From UBA5232 sp964557565 (GTDB lineage: Bacteria > Patescibacteriota > Dojkabacteria > SC72): a DNA stretch of 9,983 nucleotides. The stretch's first letter is position 1. Every line of letters begins with the position of its first letter. Positions 1 through 6,531 of the stretch are shown one piece after another. The translations under genes and the position numbers were made by a program. The notes beneath the pieces were generated by a model that saw nothing but the letters and a program-made list of their open reading frames with translations, did no database searches and was not told the DNA's origin. Location of the stretch: positions 1 through 9,983 of the forward strand of contig CAZLAH010000018.1 in assembly GCA_964557565.1 (NCBI GenBank), read 5' to 3'.

Positions 1-46
1 ATTGCCAATGTGTAGGTCGCGGGTTCGAACCCCGTCTCTCGCTCCA
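1..46 (+). tRNA. tRNA-Gly (GCC), 3' part, cut by window edge
   Basis: The window opens inside the anticodon arm. The loop at 2-8 is TTGCCAA, with anticodon GCC at 4-6, which decodes glycine. A1 pairs with T9 as the last pair of the anticodon stem. The T arm is 19-35: stem GCGGG/CCCGT, with one G-T pair, around the loop TTCGAAC. The 3' acceptor strand CTCTCGC is at 36-42, the discriminator is T43, which is normal for bacterial tRNA-Gly, and CCA is encoded at 44-46. The 5' acceptor and D arm lie outside the window, so the pairing of the acceptor could not be checked. Confidence 0.9.
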
Positions 47-83
47 TATATACCAAACATCTGTTTCTTTTTCTCCCCCTCAA

Positions 84-92
84 TGTTAATAT
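84..92 (+). promoter_or_regulatory. Extended -10 promoter of ftsQ, predicted near-leaderless
   Basis: TGT-TAATAT fits the extended -10 pattern TGN-TANNNT and matches 4 of 6 bases of TATAAT, including T1, A2 and T6. Seven bases separate it from the ftsQ ATG, so transcription would start at the A of the ATG or one base before it. No convincing -35 box is seen. The call rests mainly on the same geometry recurring upstream of rodA and parA. Confidence 0.45.
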
Positions 93-99
93 CTACAAA

Positions 100-918
100 A
101 TGGATACAAACACAGAACCTCTTCCACAGAAAAAGAATATCAATGTAGTCAAAATATCCAGAAATGGAATAATTGTATTCCTAAGAAAGAACATACTCCT
201 AATTTCCTTCATACTAATATTTGTACTTTCACTTCTAGTTGGGATTTGGAATATTCAAAAATACGAAACTTTCAACAGTGAAGGCAAAGAGACAGATACA
301 AAAGTTTTGAATCTCGTAGATCAATATATCCAAGAGAGTGTCCTAGGTAAAAACTATTTCGAGGTAAATGGTACTGAATTAGCAAAAAATCTCAAGGAAA
401 AAATAACATATATAGAAGAGGCTAGAGTAGAAAAGAGCATTCCTAACAAAATAACAATATTTGTTAAAACATATACACCAAAGCTTACAGCATATCTTGA
501 AGGAAACAAATGCGTGTTACTTTCGGAAGAAGGATATTTCTTAGAACAGGTTTGCTTGGATTCTGACGAACAGTGTTGCAAAGAATATATAAAAGAATCC
601 TCCATGTACTATTTCTTCTCTAAAGGAATAGATACTTCTAATGTAGGAGGAGGAAAAGAGAGACTCTTAATAATGGAAGATATATCTAAGATTGTTAGAG
701 TAACAGAATCATTTAACCTAGAAATTCGAGAAGTAACATTAACAGAGAATATCCTTACCGTAACAACCACTAACGACAAAACATTCACTTTCACTTTCTC
801 AAGTGATATAGGCACTCAGTTGAATAGGTACTATGTTGTTATGGGAAAAATATCGGGAGACAACCTTAAGTTCAAAAGCCTAGATTTGCGTTTTGAAAGA
901 CCTGTTATGAAGAATTAA
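100..918 (+). CDS. ftsQ: Cell division protein FtsQ (POTRA domain)
   Basis: FtsQ is a single-pass division protein that links the cytoplasmic ring proteins to the septal wall synthases. This 272-residue protein has a short basic cytoplasmic N-terminus, one membrane segment at about 31-50 and an exported remainder. Residues about 60-128 fit a POTRA domain, with NYFEVN followed by a helix and the strand pattern ARVEKSIPNKITIFVK. The beta domain follows and ends in the typical LDLRFERPV at about 261-269. It lies 53 bases after tRNA-Gly and directly upstream of ftsA, the order found in division clusters. The ATG is the only reasonable start because the next methionine is residue 169. An unusual feature is four cysteines at 138, 152, 159 and 160 in the exported part. 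The sequence is weakly conserved, as is usual for FtsQ, so the call rests on architecture, the C-terminal motif and context. Confidence 0.87.
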   Translation: MDTNTEPLPQKKNINVVKISRNGIIVFLRKNILLISFILIFVLSLLVGIWNIQKYETFNSEGKETDTKVLNLVDQYIQESVLGKNYFEVNGTELAKNLKEKITYIEEARVEKSIPNKITIFVKTYTPKLTAYLEGNKCVLLSEEGYFLEQVCLDSDEQCCKEYIKESSMYYFFSKGIDTSNVGGGKERLLIMEDISKIVRVTESFNLEIREVTLTENILTVTTTNDKTFTFTFSSDIGTQLNRYYVVMGKISGDNLKFKSLDLRFERPVMKN

Positions 919-927
919 AGACATGCT

Positions 928-959
928 TGATAATATATTTGTTTTTGATTATATTATTA
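928..959. repeat. AT-rich inverted repeat between ftsQ and ftsA
   Basis: Positions 928-937 can pair with 950-959 over ten base pairs, one of them G-T, leaving a 12-base T-rich loop. The stem is almost all A-T and no clean run of T follows it directly, so it is not a canonical terminator. It lies in the 111-base gap between the ftsQ stop and ftsA, just upstream of the ftsA promoter. It could be a weak attenuating structure, a protein site, or chance in AT-rich DNA. Confidence 0.25.
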
Positions 960-967
960 CTGTAACC

Positions 968-995
968 TTGTTTGATTTGATTTTTTGTATATAAT
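968..995 (+). promoter_or_regulatory. Sigma-70-type promoter of ftsA-ftsZ
   Basis: A -35-like TTGTTT at 968-973 is separated by 16 bases from a perfect -10 TATAAT at 990-995. The expected transcription start is near 1002, giving a leader of about 28 bases before the ftsA ATG. No Shine-Dalgarno sequence is present in that leader. This is the clearest -10 box in the 111-base ftsQ-ftsA gap and would let ftsA and ftsZ be expressed separately from ftsQ. Confidence 0.6.
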
Positions 996-1029
996 AAATT
1001 TAAAGTAAAATTACTGTCCATTTAATACT

Positions 1030-2328
1030 ATGGCAAGAAAAATAATAACAGCTATTGATGTAGGTTCCTCGAAGATCACAACAGTAATAACTTCTGTTGA
1101 AGAAAGCAAAGCACCAATGGTTATAGGTGTGTGTTCATATCCAAGTAAAGGTATAAAAAAGGGTGTAGTTGTTAATATAGACGACGCAACTAACGCTATT
1201 TCAGAGAGTGTTACCGCAGCAGAGAGAATGGCAGGAGTTACAGTTTCCGATGTGTATGTTTCGATAAACGGAGAACAAGTTACAAGCTTGAACAACAAAG
1301 GTGTTGTTGCTGTTGCAAGTTCTGAAATAACGATAGATGACACATACAGAGCAATAGAAAATGCTAGAACTTTGTCTTTACCAGACAATCTAAATCCAAT
1401 TCACATTATTCCTAGAGAATTTGTTGTAGACAATCAAGGTGGGATTAAATATCCAATAGGGATGAGTGGTGGAAGGTTAGAAGTAGAAACACATATCATT
1501 ACAGCACCTAATTCATATTGGCAAAATATTAGGAAGTGTGTTGAGCAGATAGGTTCTAATGTTTACGATGTAATCTTTACTGCATGGGCATCTTCTCTTG
1601 CTGTTTTAACAGACACAGAGAAAGAGTTAGGAGTTACCCTTTTAGATATTGGTGCAGGAACAACTGGTATAGCAATATTCCAAGAAGGCTCAATTGTATA
1701 TAGTGGTTCTATTCCTCTTGGTGGATACAACCTTACAAGTGATATAGCCATTGGATTACAAGTTTCTTTGGAAGAGGCAGAAAAGATTAAGGTTAATATG
1801 GCAGACATAATAGATAACAAATGTACCTCTCCTAAGGGGAAGGATTTAGATTCAACTCCAGCATTGCTAAGGAGAAAAGATGAACCAAAGGAAAAGAAAA
1901 TTAAAACAGAGGATATAGATTTAGGTATAATAGGAATAGACAAAAAGGTTTCTAAGGATATGTTAAAGAAAATAGTTGAAGCAAGATGCGAAGAGATATT
2001 TGAAATGGCAAAAGATAATGTATCTAAAGCTGGTTATGATATAGCTATGCCTGCTGGTATTGTTTTGACAGGAGGAAGTAGCTTACTCAAGGATATTACT
2101 AAATTTACACAGTGTGTATTTGGTGTAGCTGCAAGAGTTGGATATCCATCTGGTTTAACAGGTATGACAGAAGAAATATCTGACCCTTCATTTGCTTGTG
2201 TACAGGGACTAATTAAACACGCTATGGATGATGATGGTGATTTACCATCTAGTTCTGAAAAAGGTAAGCTTGAGTTAGGTGGGTTTGTTGGAAAAGTTAA
2301 AGATTGGTTTAAATCCTTACTGCCTTAA
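1030..2328 (+). CDS. ftsA: Cell division protein FtsA
   Basis: FtsA is the actin-like ATPase that tethers FtsZ filaments to the inner face of the membrane and recruits later division proteins. In this 432-residue protein the phosphate-1 loop is IDVGSSK at 9-15, phosphate-2 is LLDIGAGTTG at 204-213 and the adenosine motif is GIVLTGGSSLLKD at 343-355. The FtsA-specific SHS2 (1C) region occupies about 84-160. The last 15 residues (418-432, with W426 and F427) form a basic amphipathic helix matching the membrane-targeting sequence. The segment at about 258-310 is longer and more charged than in Escherichia coli FtsA. The start is ATG with no Shine-Dalgarno sequence, and MARKIITAIDVG is a normal beginning. 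ftsZ follows after 26 bases with no promoter that I recognise, so the two are probably cotranscribed. Confidence 0.97.
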   Translation: MARKIITAIDVGSSKITTVITSVEESKAPMVIGVCSYPSKGIKKGVVVNIDDATNAISESVTAAERMAGVTVSDVYVSINGEQVTSLNNKGVVAVASSEITIDDTYRAIENARTLSLPDNLNPIHIIPREFVVDNQGGIKYPIGMSGGRLEVETHIITAPNSYWQNIRKCVEQIGSNVYDVIFTAWASSLAVLTDTEKELGVTLLDIGAGTTGIAIFQEGSIVYSGSIPLGGYNLTSDIAIGLQVSLEEAEKIKVNMADIIDNKCTSPKGKDLDSTPALLRRKDEPKEKKIKTEDIDLGIIGIDKKVSKDMLKKIVEARCEEIFEMAKDNVSKAGYDIAMPAGIVLTGGSSLLKDITKFTQCVFGVAARVGYPSGLTGMTEEISDPSFACVQGLIKHAMDDDGDLPSSSEKGKLELGGFVGKVKDWFKSLLP

Positions 2329-2354
2329 ATAAATTAATTTAAGTTCTTGTTGTT

Positions 2355-3569
2355 ATGTTAGTTACTACAAATGTAGACCCAGTAGCGAAAATAAAGGTGG
2401 TAGGAGTAGGTGGTGGTGGTTGTAATGCAATCAATACCATGATCACAGACTATGATATACCAGGCGTTGATTTCATGGCCTTCAATACAGATGCACAAGC
2501 ATTGAAGATGTCTCAAGCACCAGTTACATTGCAATTAGGGGAAGATTTAACACATGGACTTGGAGTTGGTGGTAATTTTGAATTAGGAGCACAATCAGCA
2601 GAAGAGAGCTTGGATCAAATTCAAGAACTTCTAGAAGGTGCAAATATGGTTTTCATTACTGCTGGTATGGGTGGTGGTACTGGTACAGGTGCTGCACCAA
2701 TAGTTGCTGGAGTTGCAAGAAATATGGGAGCATTAACGGTTGCCGTTGTAACTAAACCATTTGATTTTGAAGGAAACAAAAGAAGAGAAGTGGCTGAAGA
2801 GGGAATAGCTGCACTTAGAGACAAAGTTGACACATTGATTGTTGTTCCTAATCAAAGACTTTTAGAGATAGTGAATGAAAATGAAAAACTTTCATTCATT
2901 GATGCTATGAAGAAAGTAGATTCAGTCTTGGCAGAGGGTGTTAAGAGTATCTCTAACTTGATCAGCCAAACAGGATACATTAATGCTGATTTCAATGATG
3001 CAAAATCAGTTATGCAGAATGCAGGTACAGCACTTATGGGTATTGGTAGAGCAAGTGGTGAAAATAGAGCTGAGGAAGCTGCTAGAGCTGCTACAACAAG
3101 CCCATTGCTCGATATGTCCATAGAGGGAGCTACAGGTGTTTTGTACAATGTAGTTGGTTCAAATCTTACATTACCTGAAATTAGCCTAGTTTCTGAATTA
3201 ATTAAAGAAGCAGTAGACCCATCAGCAAATATTAAGTTTGGAGCTCAAATAGATCCTGAAGCAGGAGATGAAATAACTATAACTATTGTTGCAACTGGTT
3301 TTGATGAAAAAAAACAGGTATTCACAAAACAACAGAAAGACGAACCTATGGCAGCAAATGTAAGAACATTTGGTTTCGATATACCAGAGAAAGAAGATAA
3401 AATAATAGAAGAGGATACCCCTTCTACAAATGATGGGAAAATATTAGATTCCTTCGAAGAAGACGATCTCTCTGATGATGACATTCTTCCTTCTACTCCC
3501 AAAAAAGAATCATTAGGAGAAGATCCTTTAGATGTACCTGCTTTTATGAGGAAAGCAAATCAGAACTAA
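2355..3569 (+). CDS. ftsZ: Cell division protein FtsZ
   Basis: FtsZ is the tubulin-like GTPase that polymerises into the division ring. Visible motifs are the N-terminal glycine-rich loop VGGGGCNAI at 18-26, the tubulin signature GGGTGTG at 106-112, and the T7 synergy loop NADFND at 210-215, which keeps both catalytic aspartates (D212 and D215). The globular core ends near 315. The linker, about 320-388, is rich in Asp and Glu, including an acidic run around 367-376. The C-terminal LDVPAFMRKA at 392-401 matches the conserved peptide that binds FtsA, fitting with ftsA next door. At 404 residues the length is normal. The ATG has no Shine-Dalgarno sequence and no obvious promoter, which fits cotranscription with ftsA. 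Confidence 0.99.
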   Translation: MLVTTNVDPVAKIKVVGVGGGGCNAINTMITDYDIPGVDFMAFNTDAQALKMSQAPVTLQLGEDLTHGLGVGGNFELGAQSAEESLDQIQELLEGANMVFITAGMGGGTGTGAAPIVAGVARNMGALTVAVVTKPFDFEGNKRREVAEEGIAALRDKVDTLIVVPNQRLLEIVNENEKLSFIDAMKKVDSVLAEGVKSISNLISQTGYINADFNDAKSVMQNAGTALMGIGRASGENRAEEAARAATTSPLLDMSIEGATGVLYNVVGSNLTLPEISLVSELIKEAVDPSANIKFGAQIDPEAGDEITITIVATGFDEKKQVFTKQQKDEPMAANVRTFGFDIPEKEDKIIEEDTPSTNDGKILDSFEEDDLSDDDILPSTPKKESLGEDPLDVPAFMRKANQN

Positions 3570-3572
3570 CCC

Positions 3573-3581
3573 TGATATAAT
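3573..3581 (+). promoter_or_regulatory. Extended -10 promoter of the SEDS gene, predicted leaderless
   Basis: TGA-TATAAT is a perfect extended -10 element (TGN plus consensus hexamer at 3576-3581) in the 18-base gap between the ftsZ stop and the next ATG. Exactly six bases (GGAGAT) lie between the hexamer and the ATG, so the normal start distance puts transcription on the A of the ATG. GGAG at 3582-3585 resembles a Shine-Dalgarno core but is only two bases from the ATG, too close to act as one. No -35 box is evident, which is normal for extended -10 promoters. Confidence 0.65.
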
Positions 3582-3587
3582 GGAGAT

Positions 3588-4907
3588 ATGCAAGAGATTT
3601 CTCCTAAGCAGAATAAAAAATACCATTTAGATCTACTTCTTTTAATAACAACAATCGTAGTCTCTGTAATCGGAATTGTTAATCTTCTTTCCGCAAAGAT
3701 ACTTCCACAGGGAGGTTTCGATGATCTAGATGGTTTCTACAAACAGCTCTTAATAGTAGGCTTAGGATTTCTTCTTTACTTTTTAATCTCTCAATTTGAA
3801 CTCTCTAACTTGAAATATTGGCAAGTACTATTAATCATATACCTATTTACACTATTACTTTTAATAGCGACACTACTTTTTGCTCCAACGATTAACAATG
3901 TTAAAAGGTGGTTAATAGTAGCAGGTTTTCCAATACAAGCATCAGAAGTTGCAAAAGTGACTGTGATACTACTTACAGCAACACTAATGTCTTTCAAAGA
4001 CAAATTTAACCAATGGCTCCTTTTCCTCTTTTCTTTCCTTCTTGTTTTACCACTAGTTATCCTAATATACCTACAACCTAATGGTAGTATGTCTATACTT
4101 CTTCTTGCACTTTGGTTCATAATATCATTCCTTGGATTGAGTAATCCTTTTCGTAACACGCTCCTTGCAGGCATATTGGTATTAATAACAGGAGGATTTC
4201 TTCTCTCTGCAATAACCTCTAACCCTCTTTGGTATCTACTTTTAATCCCAGCATTTATAGTGGCAGTATTCTTTTACTATTCAAAAAATGCACCAAAACT
4301 ACTCCTTGTGCTTGCAGTTGTAGTGGGTATTACTCTTGGATCAATATCCTCAGTTATATGGGAAAATATTTTACACGACTATCAAAAAGAAAGAATAGAG
4401 GTGTTCCTTGATCCTTCTGGAAAGGAAGATGACATGGGTTTTAACGTAAATCAGTCTAGAATAGCCATTGGATCTGGGCAAATCTTTGGAAAAGGCTTCG
4501 GAAACGGAACTCAGAGTAAACGAGATTTTCTACCAGAACATGAGACTGATTTCATATTCGCTTCATATGCCGAAGAGTTTGGTTTAGTTGGCAGTATGTT
4601 CTTAATATTTGTATATGCAACCTTAGTCTTGATATGTATATTTAAATCAATTAAAACAACAGACAACAAAATGTTCTCTTTGATTAGCTTAGGTATTGGT
4701 CTTATGATCTTACTCCAAGTTTTCATCAATATTGGTACTAACCTTGGAACTATACCTGCAACAGGAATACCTCTACCCTTCATGAGTGTAGGAGGAAGCT
4801 CTACAATTATGACTTTACTTTCTTTGGGCATTATTCAGAATATACATAACAGTATTTCTGGCAAATTAAATACAAACAAAAAACAGATACTAGATATATA
4901 TGAATAA
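3588..4907 (+). CDS. rodA: SEDS peptidoglycan glycosyltransferase, RodA/FtsW family (RodA-like)
   Basis: SEDS proteins polymerise lipid II into glycan strands in the membrane, together with a class B penicillin-binding protein. This 439-residue protein has about ten hydrophobic membrane segments. Family motifs are KRW at 106-108, QASEVAK at 118-124, the extracellular segment with FLPEHETDF at 314-322, whose D321 is the expected catalytic aspartate, and TGIPLPFMSVGGSS at 392-405. The segment around IAIGSGQIFGKGFGNGTQS (292-310) resembles RodA (elongation) more than FtsW (division), although ftsZ is the upstream neighbour. The usual QPDxG motif reads QPNGS at 163-167, a clear deviation. No partner transpeptidase is encoded in the window. 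Family call is secure; RodA versus FtsW is not. Confidence 0.93.
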   Translation: MQEISPKQNKKYHLDLLLLITTIVVSVIGIVNLLSAKILPQGGFDDLDGFYKQLLIVGLGFLLYFLISQFELSNLKYWQVLLIIYLFTLLLLIATLLFAPTINNVKRWLIVAGFPIQASEVAKVTVILLTATLMSFKDKFNQWLLFLFSFLLVLPLVILIYLQPNGSMSILLLALWFIISFLGLSNPFRNTLLAGILVLITGGFLLSAITSNPLWYLLLIPAFIVAVFFYYSKNAPKLLLVLAVVVGITLGSISSVIWENILHDYQKERIEVFLDPSGKEDDMGFNVNQSRIAIGSGQIFGKGFGNGTQSKRDFLPEHETDFIFASYAEEFGLVGSMFLIFVYATLVLICIFKSIKTTDNKMFSLISLGIGLMILLQVFINIGTNLGTIPATGIPLPFMSVGGSSTIMTLLSLGIIQNIHNSISGKLNTNKKQILDIYE

Positions 4908-4914
4908 TAATTCA

Positions 4915-4943
4915 TTGACTTTTTCCCGTTATTAACTTAAAAT
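4915..4943 (+). promoter_or_regulatory. Promoter of rplU, predicted near-leaderless
   Basis: TTGACT at 4915-4920 matches 5 of 6 bases of the -35 consensus. An optimal 17-base spacer separates it from TAAAAT at 4938-4943, which matches 5 of 6 bases of the -10 consensus. Only eight bases follow before the rplU ATG, so the leader would be about two bases or none. It fills most of the 44-base gap after the SEDS gene and separates the ribosomal unit from the division unit. Confidence 0.65.
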
Positions 4944-4951
4944 CCTTACCT

Positions 4952-5314
4952 ATGGCAGACAAGAAGAAAGTAGAAACAAAAGAAGAGACAACAGTCACAA
5001 GCGAGAAATTCGCTGTTATTAAGCTCTCTGGTGTTCAGTTGAAAGTATTTGAAGGCAAAGAGTACGAGGTAAGCAAGCTAAAAGGAAACAAAGGAGATGC
5101 ATTAGAAGTAAAGGATGTTCTTCTTGTAGCAGATGGTGAAGACATTAAAGTTGGAAAACCATTGGTAGAGGGAGCAACTGTAAGTTTAGAAATCACATCT
5201 CAATTTAAGGGTGAGAAAATAAAAGGTTTAACTTTTAAAGCCAAATCTAGAAATAGAAGAAGATATGGCTTTAGAGCTGATTTAACAAAAGTACTTGTTA
5301 AGAAAATATCATAA
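4952..5314 (+). CDS. rplU: 50S ribosomal protein L21
   Basis: L21 is a beta-barrel protein of the large subunit that binds 23S rRNA. The core at about 20-120 shows FAVIK, EGKEYEVSKLKG, VLLVADGEDIKVGKPLVEGA and the basic C-terminal part with SRNRRRYGFRADLTKVLV, all aligning with the L21 family. At 120 residues it is longer than the usual 100-105 because of a charged N-terminal tail of about 19 residues rich in Lys and Glu. Two family motifs are altered: GGKQ reads SGVQ at 26-29, and GHRQ reads GFRA at 106-109. The start is the ATG eight bases behind a strong -10 box. The next gene starts one base after the stop codon, and rpmA (L27), its usual partner, follows that gene. Confidence 0.95.
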   Translation: MADKKKVETKEETTVTSEKFAVIKLSGVQLKVFEGKEYEVSKLKGNKGDALEVKDVLLVADGEDIKVGKPLVEGATVSLEITSQFKGEKIKGLTFKAKSRNRRRYGFRADLTKVLVKKIS

Positions 5315-5315
5315 G

Positions 5316-6497
5316 ATGGCTAAACAATATTTTTTCCAAGCTGGATCTTTTCCAGACCTCTCTTACACAGAATTAATTTCTGTTTTTGAAGCATTCAGCC
5401 TAAAAAAAGACATTGTTCACAGGTATACAGAAGGTATATTCATAATTAAAAGCAATGATCTAGATCCAAATCTCTTACAAAATATATTTAAAAGATTAGG
5501 TGGATTTGTAAGATATGGAGAAGTTATTGAAGACTTAGACCAATTCTTGAATACCTTTTGTGAAAGAAAAGCTAAAATTACATTTGGTATCTCAACAATA
5601 GGTAAACATACAAATATATATTCTAAGAAACTAGGTAATAATATTAAAAAGGGTTTTAAAGAATATGGAATATCTTCAAGGTTTGTATCTCCAAGAAGAG
5701 GTGAAAACGAATTGAATGCAGCACAGATAAAGCATAATGATGTCTTGGAAAAAGGTTTTGAGCTTTGTGTTTTAAGTAATGGAATAGAAGAAGTATACGG
5801 ATCTACACTTGCAGTTCAAAATATTGATGAATTTGTTAAGAGAGATCTTGAAAGACCTCATTCCGATACAGAGATGGGTATGTTGCCACCAAAACTTGCT
5901 AGAATGCTAGTTAACTTTACATCTCTTACAAATGGTATCATATGGGATCCCTTTTGCGGATCAGGAACTATCCCCATGGAAGCAGCTGTACTTGGTTTTA
6001 ACTTCTTAGCTTCTGATATAGATAGCAATGCAGTATACAATACCGAAGAAAATATCAGATGGCTTGATGAAGAGGAGATAATTCAAGATATCTTCTATGA
6101 AGCTTTTAAACTCGATGTAAAACAACCAGATCATGAAATAGTGAAAAAACTTAGTAATTCAGATATCTCAGCCATAGTTTGTGAGCCATATATGGGCGTA
6201 CCTCAGAAAAGAGAAGTTTCTACTGAAATGGCTGAAAAGCTTCTAAATGATGTAAAATCACTTTACAACGCACTTTTTGAATTAATAGATAAAAAAATAG
6301 AAAAGAGAGGAATAAAGCTTGTTTTAATAATTCCATCATACAAAACACATAGTGGATGGAAAACATTTGGAATAAGAGAATTGATTAGTAATCGTTGGGA
6401 ACTTCTAAATACTTACTACTCTGGGGGTAGGGACTTGAAGTGGAGCCGTAAAAATAGTATTATCACTAGGAATATTTTTATTCTTTACAGAACGTAG
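5316..6497 (+). CDS. THUMP/Trm11-like SAM-dependent RNA methyltransferase
   Basis: This is a 393-residue protein of the UPF0020/Trm11/TrmG10 type. These enzymes usually N2-methylate guanosine in tRNA or rRNA; the substrate here is unknown. The N-terminal half, about 70-170, fits a ferredoxin-like plus THUMP-type RNA-binding region. The linker ERPHSDTEMGMLPPKLARML (179-198) is typical of Trm11-like enzymes. The Rossmann domain has DPFCGSGTIPMEAA (211-224) as the SAM-binding motif I and SDID (233-236) as the ribose-binding acidic motif. Motif IV is EPYMG at 290-294, not the D/N-PPY of most relatives. The ATG at 5316, one base after the rplU stop, is preferred over an upstream in-frame TTG at 5295 inside rplU. 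Close spacing implies coupling with rplU, and rpmA follows after 34 bases. It stops with TAG. Confidence 0.83.
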   Translation: MAKQYFFQAGSFPDLSYTELISVFEAFSLKKDIVHRYTEGIFIIKSNDLDPNLLQNIFKRLGGFVRYGEVIEDLDQFLNTFCERKAKITFGISTIGKHTNIYSKKLGNNIKKGFKEYGISSRFVSPRRGENELNAAQIKHNDVLEKGFELCVLSNGIEEVYGSTLAVQNIDEFVKRDLERPHSDTEMGMLPPKLARMLVNFTSLTNGIIWDPFCGSGTIPMEAAVLGFNFLASDIDSNAVYNTEENIRWLDEEEIIQDIFYEAFKLDVKQPDHEIVKKLSNSDISAIVCEPYMGVPQKREVSTEMAEKLLNDVKSLYNALFELIDKKIEKRGIKLVLIIPSYKTHSGWKTFGIRELISNRWELLNTYYSGGRDLKWSRKNSIITRNIFILYRT

Positions 6498-6531
6498 GTT
6501 CTAAGATTTAAGTTAATTGTAAGAAACTGTT

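Noticed and set aside
83..145. Short reading frame from ATG at 83 overlapping the start of ftsQ as a leader peptide
   Set aside because: It is only about 20 codons long, has no start signal, and overlaps the predicted ftsQ -10 box.
928..959. Rho-independent terminator after ftsQ
   Set aside because: The possible stem is almost entirely A-T, the loop is 12 bases and no T-run follows directly. Kept only as a weak inverted repeat.
3582..3585. GGAG as a Shine-Dalgarno sequence for the SEDS gene
   Set aside because: It is two bases from the ATG, too close to position the ribosome, and is better explained as the spacer between the -10 box and the start.
354..4831. Antisense reading frames across ftsQ, ftsA, ftsZ and the SEDS gene
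   Set aside because: Their products show low-complexity composition typical of the complement of real genes, with no family motif and no start signals.
5295..5315. TTG start for the Trm11-like gene inside the end of rplU
   Set aside because: It would add seven residues with no family support. The ATG at 5316, one base after the rplU stop, begins MAKQYFF and fits the tight spacing seen elsewhere.
2338..6514. Shared TTTAAGTT element upstream of ftsZ (2338-2345) and rpmA (6507-6514)
   Set aside because: The distance to the ATG differs (9 versus 17 bases) and an eight-base A/T-rich match is easily found by chance.
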